Source: Drosophila persimilis (taxonomy: Eukaryota > Arthropoda > Insecta > Diptera > Drosophilidae). From it: a stretch of DNA of 64,000 nt. The first letter of the stretch is position 1; the number at the start of each line of letters is the position of its first letter. Shown piece after piece: positions 1 through 11,100 of the stretch. A program made the translations under genes and the position numbers. Where the stretch lies: assembly GCF_003286085.1 (NCBI RefSeq), contig NW_020825289.1, positions 868,001 through 932,000 on the forward strand. Direction: 5' to 3'. The notes below the pieces were generated by a model. The model was not told the DNA's origin. It did not search any database and saw only the letters and a program-made list of their open reading frames with translations.

Positions 1-1012
1 ATGATGTGGCTGAGACCTCTGGCTAGGTCTTCGCTCTCGTCGAACGCATAGTCGTCCAAGATGTCGTCCGCCATCACGGACGCCGCATCCGACGAGGGGT
101 TGTCTACCTCGCACGAGGCCCCCTCTTTCGGGATCTCCGGCAGCTCCGGGTCTGGCTCGACCTCCGCTTGCCTGACCTTGCGATCCGACTTATAGGTGGT
201 TATGGTGACCATTTTGTACCCGTAGTCGACCACACCGTCCGTCTTGGCGAGGTGCTCTAGCGACTCCTCATAAAGAACGAGGATAATCTGGCGCCTCTGC
301 CCCTGGATGTCCTCTACCTTGGCCACCTTCCAATCGGCTGTGGGAAGGTGGGGGTTGCAGACCGGCAGTAGCCTGAGGATTTTCTCAGTTTCTGCAGGTT
401 TAGCCGAGACCCATGCTCTGGCTCTCGGACGGCTGGGAACATCCTCCCATATCAGTTTCGACCCTGGATAGCAGCCAACGCCTTCATGTAGAGGGCCGCA
501 GAGCGTGCGTCTTGGCAGGCGATGGCTTTCACCTTGCCTTGATGCCACCCTGCGTCCTCACACTTTGGCGGTGGTCCGCTGTTCTCCTCCAGTTCCTGTA
601 GGAACCGGTCCTGGAGCTCGTTCATCACCAGGTTCACTCCTGTCCTGGTACGACGGCTTTCCTCCCCGTGGTGCAGAGACGCTGCTCGCCGGGGCCCCAT
701 GGGTACTTCGGTCCCGGTGCGTTTACCAACTGCGATTACGCTCTGCTTGGCAGCCACCCCGGTATCCGATTCGCCCTTGGAGCCACCCGACTTGGAAGGA
801 CCCGATTGGCTTTTCGGGCCCCCCCTCGCTGCGGCTGCTGCCTGAAGACGGTGGACCGACTCAGTCTCCTTCCCCGTCTTCTTTGGACCCGGTTTCCCAC
901 GCGCTGGTGCAGAGGGATTGGCTTGTCCCTCCGGTACTTTAAGAGGAGTACCGAGCTCCTTTGCGGTTCTGTTTGTTTTTATATTTTGAGTGTTTGACAT
1001 AGTAGTTCCCAC
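1..1012 (-). pseudogene. LOA-like ORF1 (gag-like), frameshifted, 3' end off the window
   Basis: This is the nucleic-acid-binding ORF1 protein of the element. The frame opens at 1012 (a second Met at 1000 is equally possible) with a basic, Pro/Gly/Lys-rich N-terminal region, then a segment containing PPPKCEDAGWHQGK that I associate with LOA-clade ORF1 proteins. The frame stops at 452, but related coding sequence continues in another frame down to base 1 (for example VCNPHLPTADWKV near 340). One indel near 450-480 therefore breaks the ORF. Zinc knuckles expected further downstream are outside the window. Confidence 0.75.
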
Positions 1013-1484
1013 GAGTAGGCGGGAAGGGGATGGTCACCCGAGGCATAGCCCGCTTGCCCCGGGAAGCCTGATTTAAACTGGAGGTCGGCAGGTATCCAGA
1101 GTCCGCATATTAGCCACCGGGCACCCCCCCGGCCATGCATCCCTCGGCATATAACAGTGTCACCTTGGATTGGGGTAATTTCACTGAGAGTTTTCTTCTC
1201 TCCGCCCGACTACCATTCGCCAGCATCCTAGCAGAGACATGACCATGCTAGGACCTGTTTCCAGCCGCCCTCACGGGGAGAGTATAGTCGCACTTCCACC
1301 GGTGTGCACAGTTACGGCGGGTGACGGTTCGCTCGCAACCCTCTGTGTCCTAAGGGGGGGTGTGAGACGCAGACCGCACCGGGTATTACTAACCGGAGCG
1401 GCTGCGCCTCAGTTCCGAGTTCACAGTTGTGCGAGCCGACCCGTCATCCGTTTGTCCCCCTGTAGCACCCGATGGCTGACGGCC
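1..1484 (-). mobile_element. LOA-like non-LTR retrotransposon, 5' part (copy 1)
   Basis: The minus strand matches the 5' UTR and ORF1 start of the complete copy at 19086-23151. The 5' end lies at about 1484, where gypsy gag sequence resumes at 1485, so the element inserted into a gypsy gag. The 3' part (rest of ORF1, endonuclease, reverse transcriptase) lies beyond base 1. This copy keeps ORF1 sequence that the other copy has lost. The clade is inferred from RT plus RNase H in the sister copy (Bilbo/LOA/Trim type). Confidence 0.85.
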
Positions 1485-2065
1485 TTGTCCGCCAGTAACG
1501 AGTACGAGATCTCCCCCCCTCCGGGGCGTGAGACCCGATGTCCCTAAGGAAAACGTGGCTGTTCTCCTTCCGTGGTTGTCTGGTGGCTAGGCGTGGCCAG
1601 GGGTCCAGTGGTAGTGGGTCCTGGCTCGTGGTGCTTGCTGGACGCCTCTGGTCTGGTGCCTTGGAGTGGTCCTTGGGCAGCTCGTTGTGGTTGCTCGTCC
1701 TGGGCGGGCGATGTCTCGGTTGCTGTCTCGCGGTATCCGTGGGTGGATCCTTGGCTCGTGCTGGGCAGCTCGGGTATAATCAATCGCAGTTTTGGTACCT
1801 CCTTGCTGTCTTCCATCTTCGTCCGGCACACTGGCCCGGGTGACGTGGCTGGGCTCCGGTGGTCCCTGGGGCTAGGTATGTTTCCAAAGTGCGTAGCCAA
1901 TTCATCCAGCCTTGCCTGCACGGCTTCGGGGTGCCCAGGGCGTGCGATGAATGCGGTGATCCGGCTCCGTAGATCCTCCACCGTCCCGGTTTCTCCTAGT
2001 CCAAACTCCTTAGCCAGGCTCTGCAGCTCGTCCTTCCTGCGGGATGCTATCCAGCGGATGTGCAT
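1485..2065 (-). pseudogene. Gypsy gag, N-terminal fragment with a nonsense codon
   Basis: The first 173 codons align with the gag of the tandem copies (start MHIRWIASRRKDELQ against MNIRWIASRRKDELQ). A TAG stop at 1544-1546 replaces the CAG codon of the intact copies. Reading continues in frame to the LOA junction at about 1485. It is doubly inactivated, by nonsense and by insertion. Confidence 0.85.
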
Positions 2066-2109
2066 CCTGATCCTGTTCCACTAATCGGGGCACCGGTGTG
2101 AGTCGTTAT

Positions 2110-2490
2110 CAGCACGGTACTGGGTCAGGGCTCCTGTACTAGGATACACAGCACTGAGGTGGGGGGTCCTGTCGAAGAATACGTGCAAGGTACTGGGTCG
2201 GTGATCCTATACTAGGATACACGGCACTGAGGTGGGGGGTCCTGTCGAAGGATACGTGGCGAGGTACTGGATCGGTGATCCTATACTAGGATACACGGCA
2301 CTGGGGTGAGGGTTCCTGTTCGAAGGACACGCGGCACTGTACTAGATCGGTGATCCTGTACTAGGATACACAGCACTGGGTTGGATGTTCCTGTCGAAGG
2401 ATACGTGGCACTGTACTAGATCGGTGATCCTGTACTAGGATACACAGCACTGGGTTGGATGATCCTGTCGAAGGATACGTGGCGCGGTGC
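2110..2490. repeat. Tandem repeat in gypsy leader, about 74-bp unit, five units
   Basis: ACTAGGATACAC recurs near 2139, 2211, 2285, 2360 and 2434. Each unit also holds a variant of CCTGTCGAAGGATACGTGG. The leaders of the tandem copies (44090-44230 and 52790-52920) keep only about two units, so the array has expanded or contracted between copies. Confidence 0.85.
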
Positions 2491-3193
2491 AGGGAAAGGT
2501 TCTGTCTGACTGCTCGGTGGTAACTGTGTGACTGATCGGTAACAACTGCCTGACTGCTCGGTAATGACTGTCTGACTGCTCGGTAACAACTCAGTCGCTG
2601 CTGCTTCTCCGCTCTGCCGCTGCCTCGTTGCTCTGTCACTGCTGCTTTGCTGCTCTGCCGCTGCGCCGCTGCTACTGCTTTGCTACTCTGTCGCTGGTGC
2701 CGCTTTGTCGCCGTCGCGTGCCATTTTCTCCCGGCACGCGGAGCTGTGTCTTCGGCGTCTCTCCCCGTCTCTTTCTGTCGCGTAGGTGGCTGGCCGCGTG
2801 GTTTTTCGCGTCTCTCCCCGTCTCTTTCTGTCTCGTCGGTGGCTGGCTGCGTGGTTTTTTTTTCCGCGTGGTTTTCGCCGGCGCGTCTGGGACACGTGCC
2901 GGCGGCTGTTGCTTGGGGGGTATTAGAGAAACCAGCCTCAGCTGTACATAAGTCGAGGGATCAAAGATTCGTGCTGGCTATTCGCCGGGACTCTGATTTT
3001 TGGCTGCTAATCACTGATTTTAAGTTTTCCTTTCTTTTCTCCTGCTGCTTTTCCTGATCCGTGGCTCCTAATCATCGTTTGCCGTTTTGCTTTTGTGGGT
3101 CTTGCCTTTTAATTGTTGGCTGCTGCTTGATTCCCTTTTCACTTTTAACTGCTTTTCACTTATTCCCTATGCTCACCGACTCTCCCCTCGTAA

Positions 3194-3211
3194 GTCCCTG
3201 CTCGGGCGCCA
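3194..3211 (-). promoter_or_regulatory. Primer-binding site, tRNA-Lys-like
   Basis: The minus strand reads TGGCGCCCGAGCAGGGAC two bases inside the 5' LTR. It differs by one base from the well-known primer site complementary to tRNA-Lys. Position and the leading TGG support the call. The tandem copies have TGGCACCC at the same place. Confidence 0.7.
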
Positions 3212-3213
3212 TC

Positions 3214-4643
3214 TGTAAGGAAGTTCTCAGGCCGAGGTACAGCTTCTCAGTCTGTCCAGGGCCCGGTACTTCCCCACAGCAAAATTTGTTGTGTGAGGAC
3301 CTAAGGAGAGAGCCGTTCGCAGCGAAAGCGCACCCGTGCGGTGGATCGAGGCGTGGGTGAACCCGTGCTTGGGGAGCTGCAGAGACGTGCGTTGGGGGTC
3401 ATGCGTGGCGGGAGGAGGGGGTTTGGGTCAGGGGTCGGAAGGGTAGGGGAGAGGGGAGCCCAGCTTAGCAGATGCCGCATGATCCACGACTCACATCTGC
3501 GTCGCCGGGTCCCCAGGGCGAGGGTGTAGGAGAGGGAACCCAGCTTTGCGGATGCCGCGTGAATCCAAGACTCACATCCAGCATCCCCGGTCCCCAGGGC
3601 GAAGGTGTAGGAGAGGGAACCCAGCTTTGCGGATGCCGCGTGAATCCACGACTCACATCCAGCATCGCCGGGTCCCCAGGGGAGAAAGGTATGGGAAAGG
3701 CAAGCCCAGCTTGGTGGATGCCGCATGATCCACGACTCACATCCACTTCGCCGGGCCCCCAGGGAATAGGGAAGAGAGGGGGAGGGGCTGAGGGACTCCT
3801 ACGGGCGAAAGTTCTGAAACCGGTGGGTTGAGGTGGGTGTCTTTATTGTGGGGTAATAAACGACAAAAATTTACAAACATTTTGGGAAACTTCTGCTTCT
3901 GTGCGTACACCCTGCCTACTGCACCGATCTGTCCCCCCCAGAGCTCACATACGTGAGGTGGCTCACCCTTGCTTTCCCTTCCTTGGGTCCGGCGGCCGAT
4001 CGTCGTCACGGTGGTCACGACTTATATATTTTTGTCTTTTTCCTCGCGGGGTCGGGGCACTGTTGATTTTCTCCAACTGTTCTGGTTCAGCACTTGGAGA
4101 TCACTCCCGAGCCTGGCCCGCGCTGGACCGTGCCAGGCCTCTGCTTTACTTTTTGCAGCTTCTCTGTCGCTTCGTGGCTGCGCAGCTTTCGGCTGTCGGC
4201 CTCGGCTCGGGGGTGTTTTTCATGGTTCGCCGTCGGCTCTCTCCCTCGGCTGCGTGGGCGATCGGCTTCTCTGCCTCTTCGCTCTCTTGCATGCTGTTCC
4301 TTTGCGTTTGGCCATTCTCTCTCTTGCTTTGGCTGCGTGGGCGTAAGAGCGAACGGCGACTCTCTTCGTTTCCGTCTCTTCCATGTCGGCTCTCTTTGCT
4401 GCGTGGCCGTAGTAGGCGTCTCTCTTTCGTGTTGTCTCTTCGCTGCTAATAAGTAAAACGCCTCACTATTTGAGGGGTTTTCTTAGCCTATTTCTTATTT
4501 TAATTGGGGAAACTAAGGGTTCATGGTTGTCTTTGTTATAATAGTAATAGTAGTAGTAATAAAATGAGATAATAAGCCCCCCGGGGCTGTCCCTTCAGGG
4601 GATGGTTTTGTGGTCAGGTTTTGTGGAGGCTTGTGCCTTCACA
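3214..4643 (-). repeat. Gypsy LTR (left copy)
   Basis: 1430 bp, bounded on the plus strand by TGTAAGGAAG and CTTCACA. It matches the three LTRs of the tandem array. It carries the same internal array of four roughly 75-85-bp units (about 3474-3770, each with GATGCCGC and CACGACTCACATC). The outer half is T/C-rich with repeats of GGCTGCGTGGGCG. Confidence 0.88.
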
Positions 4644-4752
4644 ACACAACGAAACCCATCGGCCTTTCCTTTCTGTGACGACTGCTAGGAGTTTAAACTG
4701 GAACATACACCTCGCCGGTGGATAATTGAACCTCGATCCGGCCCCCTACAAA
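4644..4752. other. Short flank of the gypsy LTR, unassigned
   Basis: About 110 bases between the LTR end and the mosaic repeat. No ORF or recognised repeat is visible. It may be host sequence or the edge of another element. Confidence 0.3.
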
Positions 4753-6488
4753 CAGTGCCTAAGGGCTCTAAGCAGACTACACAGCCGGTATTTTAATAAA
4801 ATAAACTTTTCAAGAACTCCCGAATTACACCGAATTACAAATATTACAAATCTTTCCTTAATCGATAGTGCATAACTTTTAATAGTGCAAACGTCGATTT
4901 AAGTGTGTTTTTGTGTTATTGCTGTATTTATGAGCGCTTTCGCATTTCATTTATATTTGTTTTACCCGATACTCACAGAATACAGAGTGAATGCGCTGAA
5001 TTACATATTTTTGGGATTTGACATGTCTGACATGAAAAAATTTTGTGTTATTTCTTAACTTTAACTTAACTTAAATAAAAACCGAACTTCAATCGTTCTA
5101 AAAGCCTAACCGCACTGAGCTGCAGAATGAGCTTTAACGTTTCTACAGTTCGTATTTTAAATTGAGAAACGGAAACAGTGCGTCGACCGTTGGGTTGACG
5201 AGAGGGGTTGCAACCTCTTACTGCCGGTGAGAATAGTGATCTAACGTCTCTGGTAGTCTATTCCGATTCTCTCGGGCCTCAACCTCTAACTGGATCTCCG
5301 AAGACTTAACGTCGTTGATAAGTGCTTCTATAAGCTTCTCCTTAATTGTAATTATTCGTTGCAGTGATTTCACGTCTGATTTGATGCCGTCGCCCGTTTC
5401 ACTACTCTTCTGCGTAAAAGAAGATTCGTATACTTTCTCAACATGGACACCATTTTTCATGAAAAGTCGAGGCAGCCGAACAGCCTGAATTTGGATGTAG
5501 TTTCGGTCTGAGCTGCAGCGTCGATCTTTATCTTTCTATTTCCTTGTGCGATGCGTAGCCATGATACCGTTTTCACATTCCCATGGTCAGAAATGTATCC
5601 TTCCTGCGTAAAACTATAACTCAAAAAATCTACTCCTTTAATGATGTCGGCTACAATGAAATCCTGTCCTAGGTTCGTCTTCTAAGCTTCTTTGTAACCA
5701 CGCGTCTCCACCTGTAGCTGTTTGTAGTCCTATCTCATTCAGAGACTCCACATTTATTTTAACTAAACTTCTAAATGTTAAATGAGAAGCACCTGTGTCC
5801 AAAGTCATTACACATTCACTTACATACATTACGCCTCTGATAGTGAGATTTCCAAATCTCAAGTCCAATGTGCCTGGTTTATTGTCAATCGTTTACCATC
5901 ATTCACCTCACTTCGTAGCACCTCACATGCCAGACCATTCAAGGAAAGCACCAAAGCGTTCGCGCGGTTAGCTTCCGTCCAATTATTCTTCAATGTATCA
6001 TGAAAACGCCAAATTTTGTTGTGCCATCAAAACTAGGTATAGCGAATTTCGGTTGAGATGTTGCCATGTTGTTGACCTGCTGATCTCGCCCATGTGGCGC
6101 CCTTCTCCTGAAAACACTGTCAACTTGTGGGTCGCTGGTGCGTGTATACTCGCGCCTGAGTCGTTTCAAAATCACTTAAAGTGCCGTCTCTATGACTTCC
6201 AATCTGCGACGTTCGAATACCTCGAGCGCCGCACGTGCCAGCAGCTCCACAAGCGTCATAGGCTTTGGCCATAAGAGTGTCGATCGCAAAATCTACATCA
6301 TGAGCGGTCCTTAAATATGTGTGTAAGTCTAGCGAGCTGCGTAGAATTTCCTTGAACATGGGAACGTTTGAGTTAGGCTTCAGCAGCTTCGTCATGGCTG
6401 GGATCGTCTGCAGAGTTGTCGATAATGTAGAAATGAGAGGCAGGTAGTCGGAGCTGAGGTCATGATTTTCAAGGATGTTGAGCTGGTT
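4753..6488. repeat. Mosaic repeat, copy A (LTR-element remnant joined to jockey-like fragment)
   Basis: Nearly the same sequence recurs at 9971-11400, starting with GGGCTCTAAGCAGACTACAC. Both copies run from an AT-rich segment through gag/protease-like remnants into jockey-like endonuclease sequence. Copy B lacks about 230 bases present here at roughly 6070-6300 and differs by other indels. The shared junction of two element types means the composite was duplicated as a unit. Confidence 0.8.
5218..6120 (-). pseudogene. Decayed LTR-element gag/protease remnant
   Basis: Minus-strand frames contain, from high to low coordinate, a gag-like start (MATSQPKFAIPSFDG near 6085), a protease-like active site (VMTLDTGASHL near 5810) and a short charged frame at 5218-5460. 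Frames are broken throughout. The DTGA motif is that of retroviral-type aspartic proteases. The family could not be named. Confidence 0.55.
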
Positions 6489-7120
6489 TCCATAGATCGA
6501 TAAACAAAGAAGTCTAAGCAGGAGGGCATGGATCTCCGAATTGGTGCGTAGTATGTGAGACTTCCTGTCGCCAGTATTTGTGCAGAGCCAACGGTTAGGG
6601 CATCATGCAGCGCCATCAACATGCGGTCTCCTCTGTGACTGTCCCAAAGACTGTGCTTCGCATTAAAGTCTCCTCCAATGATAAATTTGTTACCCAGTTG
6701 TGCCACAAGATTGTCGAAACCTGTGCTTGACCAGGAAATCGATCGAGGCTGCAGCAATGAGGATCTCTCCGCGCAGTGTTATGACCATGACCGCCGCAAG
6801 CTGAATCGGCCCCAACTGCACAGCGTGACGGAGGTAATGGGAAATATCCTTCCGAATTAGCATAGCTGCTCCTCCTCTCGCCCTGCTGCTTGGGTGGTCG
6901 GCTCTGTAACACTCGTATCAATGGAGCGTGTAGTTTTTTCCTGGGTAGGTAGTTGGTCGAGAGATTGCAGGATACCTGCTACCTGCTACTGCCGTGGTGA
7001 GGCATGTTGAGGTGAGACAGTTCCATAAGAGGCTGAGCTATGGAGTTTGTATCCATCTGCGGTTCAGGATATTAATCTTGGACGTTAACTGCAAAGCCAA
7101 TATGCCTGCCATATTGGCTT
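6250..7120 (-). pseudogene. Jockey-like ORF2 endonuclease remnant
   Basis: Minus-strand frames show the APE-type endonuclease core (FIIGGDFNAKHSLWDS near 6690-6650, then NQLNILENHDLSSDYLP near 6480) and the region just after it. An upstream segment near 6900-6790 is in a different frame. At least two frame changes are visible. I see no reverse transcriptase here, so it is truncated. It ends against 3' flanking DNA of p120ctn. Confidence 0.7.
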
Positions 7121-8167
7121 CTGTAATTTTTAACATTTGTATTTTTTTGTTATAACTTCTGGCTTTTTTTATGAAAAAGAGATTTTTATCAACAGCTAAT
7201 GAATGTATCTATACAATACAAATGTTTTCCCATTGATTTTTAAGATTTTAAATACGCGCTATCGGTTTAAAGTTAGTTCAAATGAGTGTCCACATTTCAC
7301 TGCCCGCCACTGTATCTCATAAACTGAAATGAATTTTTTCTTGATGTTTGGATTGCATGCTCTGCATTCTCTTTCAGCGACATACATATACTATAAGCGT
7401 CTATATAATAATAATAATTCTTATTGAAAGCGATTATTAAATTCTTTGACTCTATACCTCATTTCGACCCACTTCGCGTTTCAGCCGTGGTAGTAACTGT
7501 TAAAAAACGTTTTTTAGACGCGACGATATTATACCATAAGAAAAAATATTACAAATCCCTAGGAAAAACTGCATTGAAATCCATGACAAAGGCAGACATC
7601 CGATACAACAGTGAAATCCAGTTGAAGTAGATCGCACCCCCAACCGCCCCGCCTGCATCGATTCACAATTCTAACTACACTAAACTTAAAAGTGACGTCT
7701 AAGGACATATAAGTGAGATCGATCTTCAATTTGATCTCTTTTTCCTTAATATATTGTGATGTGAAAAAATTCTGAACACGGAAAATTCTGCAAGTATGTG
7801 CACCGATTTAGCATGTGTAGTCTACGCAGCTTTGCAGATCGTTAGGCTCCACCACAATAATTTGGCTATGATACTGAATAACTAAATATAGGGCTAGGAA
7901 ACCCGACAGTACCCTTCAAGGATATAAATATGTAGCAATAAAAATACTTGCAGGATACATGGATATATCTTAGTGTATTTATTAAGTAATCAGATTAGCG
8001 TACCAGATGTTTAATGAATATAATCCTTTACAATATGTATTGGCATATGCTGTAAAAACTTATATGTAAATGTAAAAGAAACGCTGTATATTTTAAGAAT
8101 AATTTAAGATTTAAATACTTCACGTGTATCTAATACTAATTAAATAATTAACGAACAAATATACATT
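7121..8167. other. 3' flank and 3' UTR of p120ctn
   Basis: AT-rich sequence with no convincing gene. A 68-codon plus-strand frame at 7424-7630 (lysine-rich) has no family I recognise and is probably chance or remnant sequence. The part next to 8168 is the 3' UTR of the minus-strand host gene. Confidence 0.5.
7978..7983 (-). terminator. Candidate poly(A) signal of p120ctn
   Basis: The minus strand reads AATAAA about 185 bases downstream of the p120ctn stop codon. It is the canonical hexamer at a plausible distance. No transcript evidence is available. Confidence 0.45.
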
Positions 8168-11100
8168 CTATAATTGTTTTCTAACCATTTCCGAAAGCAA
8201 GGCTGATTCATTATTCGACATAACAGCTCCACTAGAGTCATTATTCCTATACGAAGAACTAGGTGCACGCTGAATTGTTCTGTCTTCATAGCGCGTACGT
8301 CCCTGAGATGCCATTGGTCGGTTAAGGGTGTTATTGGCATTGTTTGGTGAACTTGGTGGAGTGCTGTGCGCAGTGAAATTTTTACTAATGAAATCTTGCT
8401 CTTTCCAACCGTTTTTTTTGTAGACGTCTCGCAGTTCGTGATGTTGCCACATCGTATACAAAACTTGACTAGCAAACTTTATTACACAAGAAGTATATTT
8501 TTCTTTTCGTCTCGATATATTCATAAGCCGGTCTATACCACCTGCATCTAAAAGTGAACGAGAAAATTCTGGATTCTTTTTTATGACCTCATTAATTGTA
8601 GCCAATACAGCTGTTATTGTATCATCCGATGTGTTTTGGTCATGCTGTACATTTCCAGATGGAAGTTTTTGGACTAAATCGCGCATAGCGTACTTTCCAA
8701 TTAGTTCTTTATTTCGCTGATCAATAGCTAGATTGCGTAGGGCAGTAGCAACTGCACAGACTACGCGATCCACTTCCATCCGAAGGAGCTCTACTAGAAT
8801 AGGTAGACCTTTTTCTTTACGCACTGTTGCACGAATATCAATGCTGGGTTGCCAATAACATGCAGATAAATTCTGAATTGCTCCTGCCGCAGCTTCAAGT
8901 GTTTCTGGATTAGAACAACTTTGCAATAATGATAAGTAATATTGAACTACTTCCGGTTGCCATAATTGTTCGTAGCCCTTATTCATCTGGCTATTAGTTA
9001 CTGAACTTTTAGAATACTCTGTGGATATGCTATAGTCCTGAAGAGCTTCAGTAGCAGACACTTCCTTCTTTTTTTTACTTGTTCCAAAGCATCCTAAATT
9101 TTCTCCTAGAAATAAAAATATAGATTTAACAATGGACATTTCATGTTTTTTTTTTATTTTACCTTTTGACGAAGATGGGATAGCCCTATCTTGCGTTATG
9201 AAGGGATGCTTATCATAGTTGGGATCTTCCACTTCCTGACATCTATACGAAAGATTACGAAGTATACACACGCAATTTTCTACAGTTTTGTTTCCAATAT
9301 TGTTTTTCTCTATTGCAGCTCGAACTACGTAGAGAAGACATTCCACTAAATGCTCGCAATTGCGAAGACATCCTCTTGCATGTTCTCCAGCTGAACTGAC
9401 GTTTCGCAGCACTCCCGAAGCATTTCGAAATACTGTAGAAAAACAAGTGTCACCACAACAAACGGGATCCCATCCGGAATGAGGTTTTATAACGTTGCAG
9501 ACTATTGCAGCTAGTGCTTCATCAATAATTGACCGCTTGATATCTTCACAAGAAGACATATTCCATAAAACTCCAGTTACCAATTCTTTTACTTCTGTCT
9601 CTTGAGAACGACAAAGTAAATGAACCAACGCTTCTATTCCGCCAGAATTTTTAATTCCACGCTTGTTTTCATCATTTTGTCTACCGTAAGATAAATTTCG
9701 AAGGGCTCCACAAGCATTTCTAAAAACAAAAACAAAATAACCTGTTAGATCATTTTTAAGATATAATAGTTTAGGTGCTTATGGAAATTAATTATTGGGA
9801 GATGTTATTGCCTACATTACGATAGTTTTTGTATTGTCTGCCCTTAATACACATATACATACATTTGATACATGTTTTATACTTTCATATATGTATATAA
9901 GAACATAGATTGTGTTGGGAAGAATTATGTTCAATAGGTGCAGTTGGTAAAAATTACAAAGGATCTTTGGTGCCCAAGGGCTCTAAGCAGACTACACAGC
10001 CGGTATTTTAACAAAATAAACTTTTCAAGAACTCCCGAATTACACCGAATTACAAATTTTTCTTAATCGATAGTGCATAACTTTTAATAGTGCAAACGTC
10101 GATTTAAGTGTGTTTTTGTGTTATTGCTGTATTTATGAGCGCTTTCGCATTTCATTTATATTTGTTTTACCCGATACCCACAGAATACAGAGTGAATGCG
10201 ATGAATTACATATTTTTGGGATTTGACATGTCTGACATGACAAAATTTTGTGTTATTTTTCAACTTGAACTTAACTTAAATAAAAACCGAACTTAACTCG
10301 TTCTAAAAGCCTAACCGCACTGAGCTGCAGAATGAGCTTTAACGTTTCTACAGTTCGTATTTTAAATTGAGAAGCGGAAACAGTATTAATACAGTATTAA
10401 TAATTCATTGTCGGTGGTGCTAATTGGAAGATACTACCCGAAAAAGTATTCCAGATGTCCTCGTGCGCCGACCGTTGGGTTGACGAGAGGGGTTGCAACC
10501 TCTTACTGCCGGTGAGAATAGTGATCTACCGTCTCTGGTAGTTTATTCCGATTCTCTCGGGCCTCAACCTCTTAACTGGATCTCCTTAATTGTAACTATT
10601 CGTTGCAGTGATTGATACCGTTTTCACATTCCCATGCTCAGAAATGTATCCTTCAAGTCCTGCGTAAAACTATAAATCGAAAAATCTACTCCTATTATGA
10701 TATCGGCGACAATGAAATCCTGTCCTAGGTTCGTCTTCTAAGCTTCTTTGTAACTTTGCCCTTTCTCTACGCATCTCCACCTGTAGCTGTTTGTAGTCCT
10801 ATCTCATTCAGAGGCTCCACATTTATCTTAACTAAACTTCTAAATATTGAATGAGAAGCACCTGTGTCCAAAGTCATTACACATTCACTTACATACATTA
10901 CGCCTCTGATAGTGAGATTTCCAAATCTCAAGTCCAATGTGCCTGGTTTATTGTCAATCGTTTACCATCATTCACCTCACTTCGTAAAATATGCATGTAG
11001 CCACCTCCATATCGACGCCCCAGGGCACGTTTAACAGCCTCGGAATTCAATTTATCTAGATCGGCCTCATCGGCCAGACCATTCAAGGACAGCACCAAAG

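Larger units (their letters stand above)
1485..4643 (-). mobile_element. Ty3/gypsy element, 5' LTR, leader and gag start (third copy of the family)
   Basis: Same family as the tandem at 36241-55366, more diverged from it than those copies are from each other. The minus-strand order is 5' LTR (4643-3214), primer-binding site, a repeat-rich leader, then gag. Gag is cut at 1485 by the LOA-like insertion, and the rest would lie left of base 1. The LTR outer end TTCACA is followed by ACAC at 4644, a possible target duplication whose partner is not visible. Confidence 0.88.

Noticed and set aside
3474-3770. Regularly spaced repeats resembling a CRISPR array (also 36534-36830, 45547-45840 and 54243-54540)
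   Set aside because: They lie within retrotransposon LTRs, the 'spacers' are themselves similar, and the genome is an insect's.
7424-7630. 68-codon lysine-rich frame downstream of p120ctn
   Set aside because: No family recognised and no conserved context; not enough to call a gene.
9255-9446. Small frames opposite or overlapping p120ctn exons (for example 9255-9446, 8366-8551, 15032-15223)
   Set aside because: Alternate-frame readings of the host coding exons without independent support.
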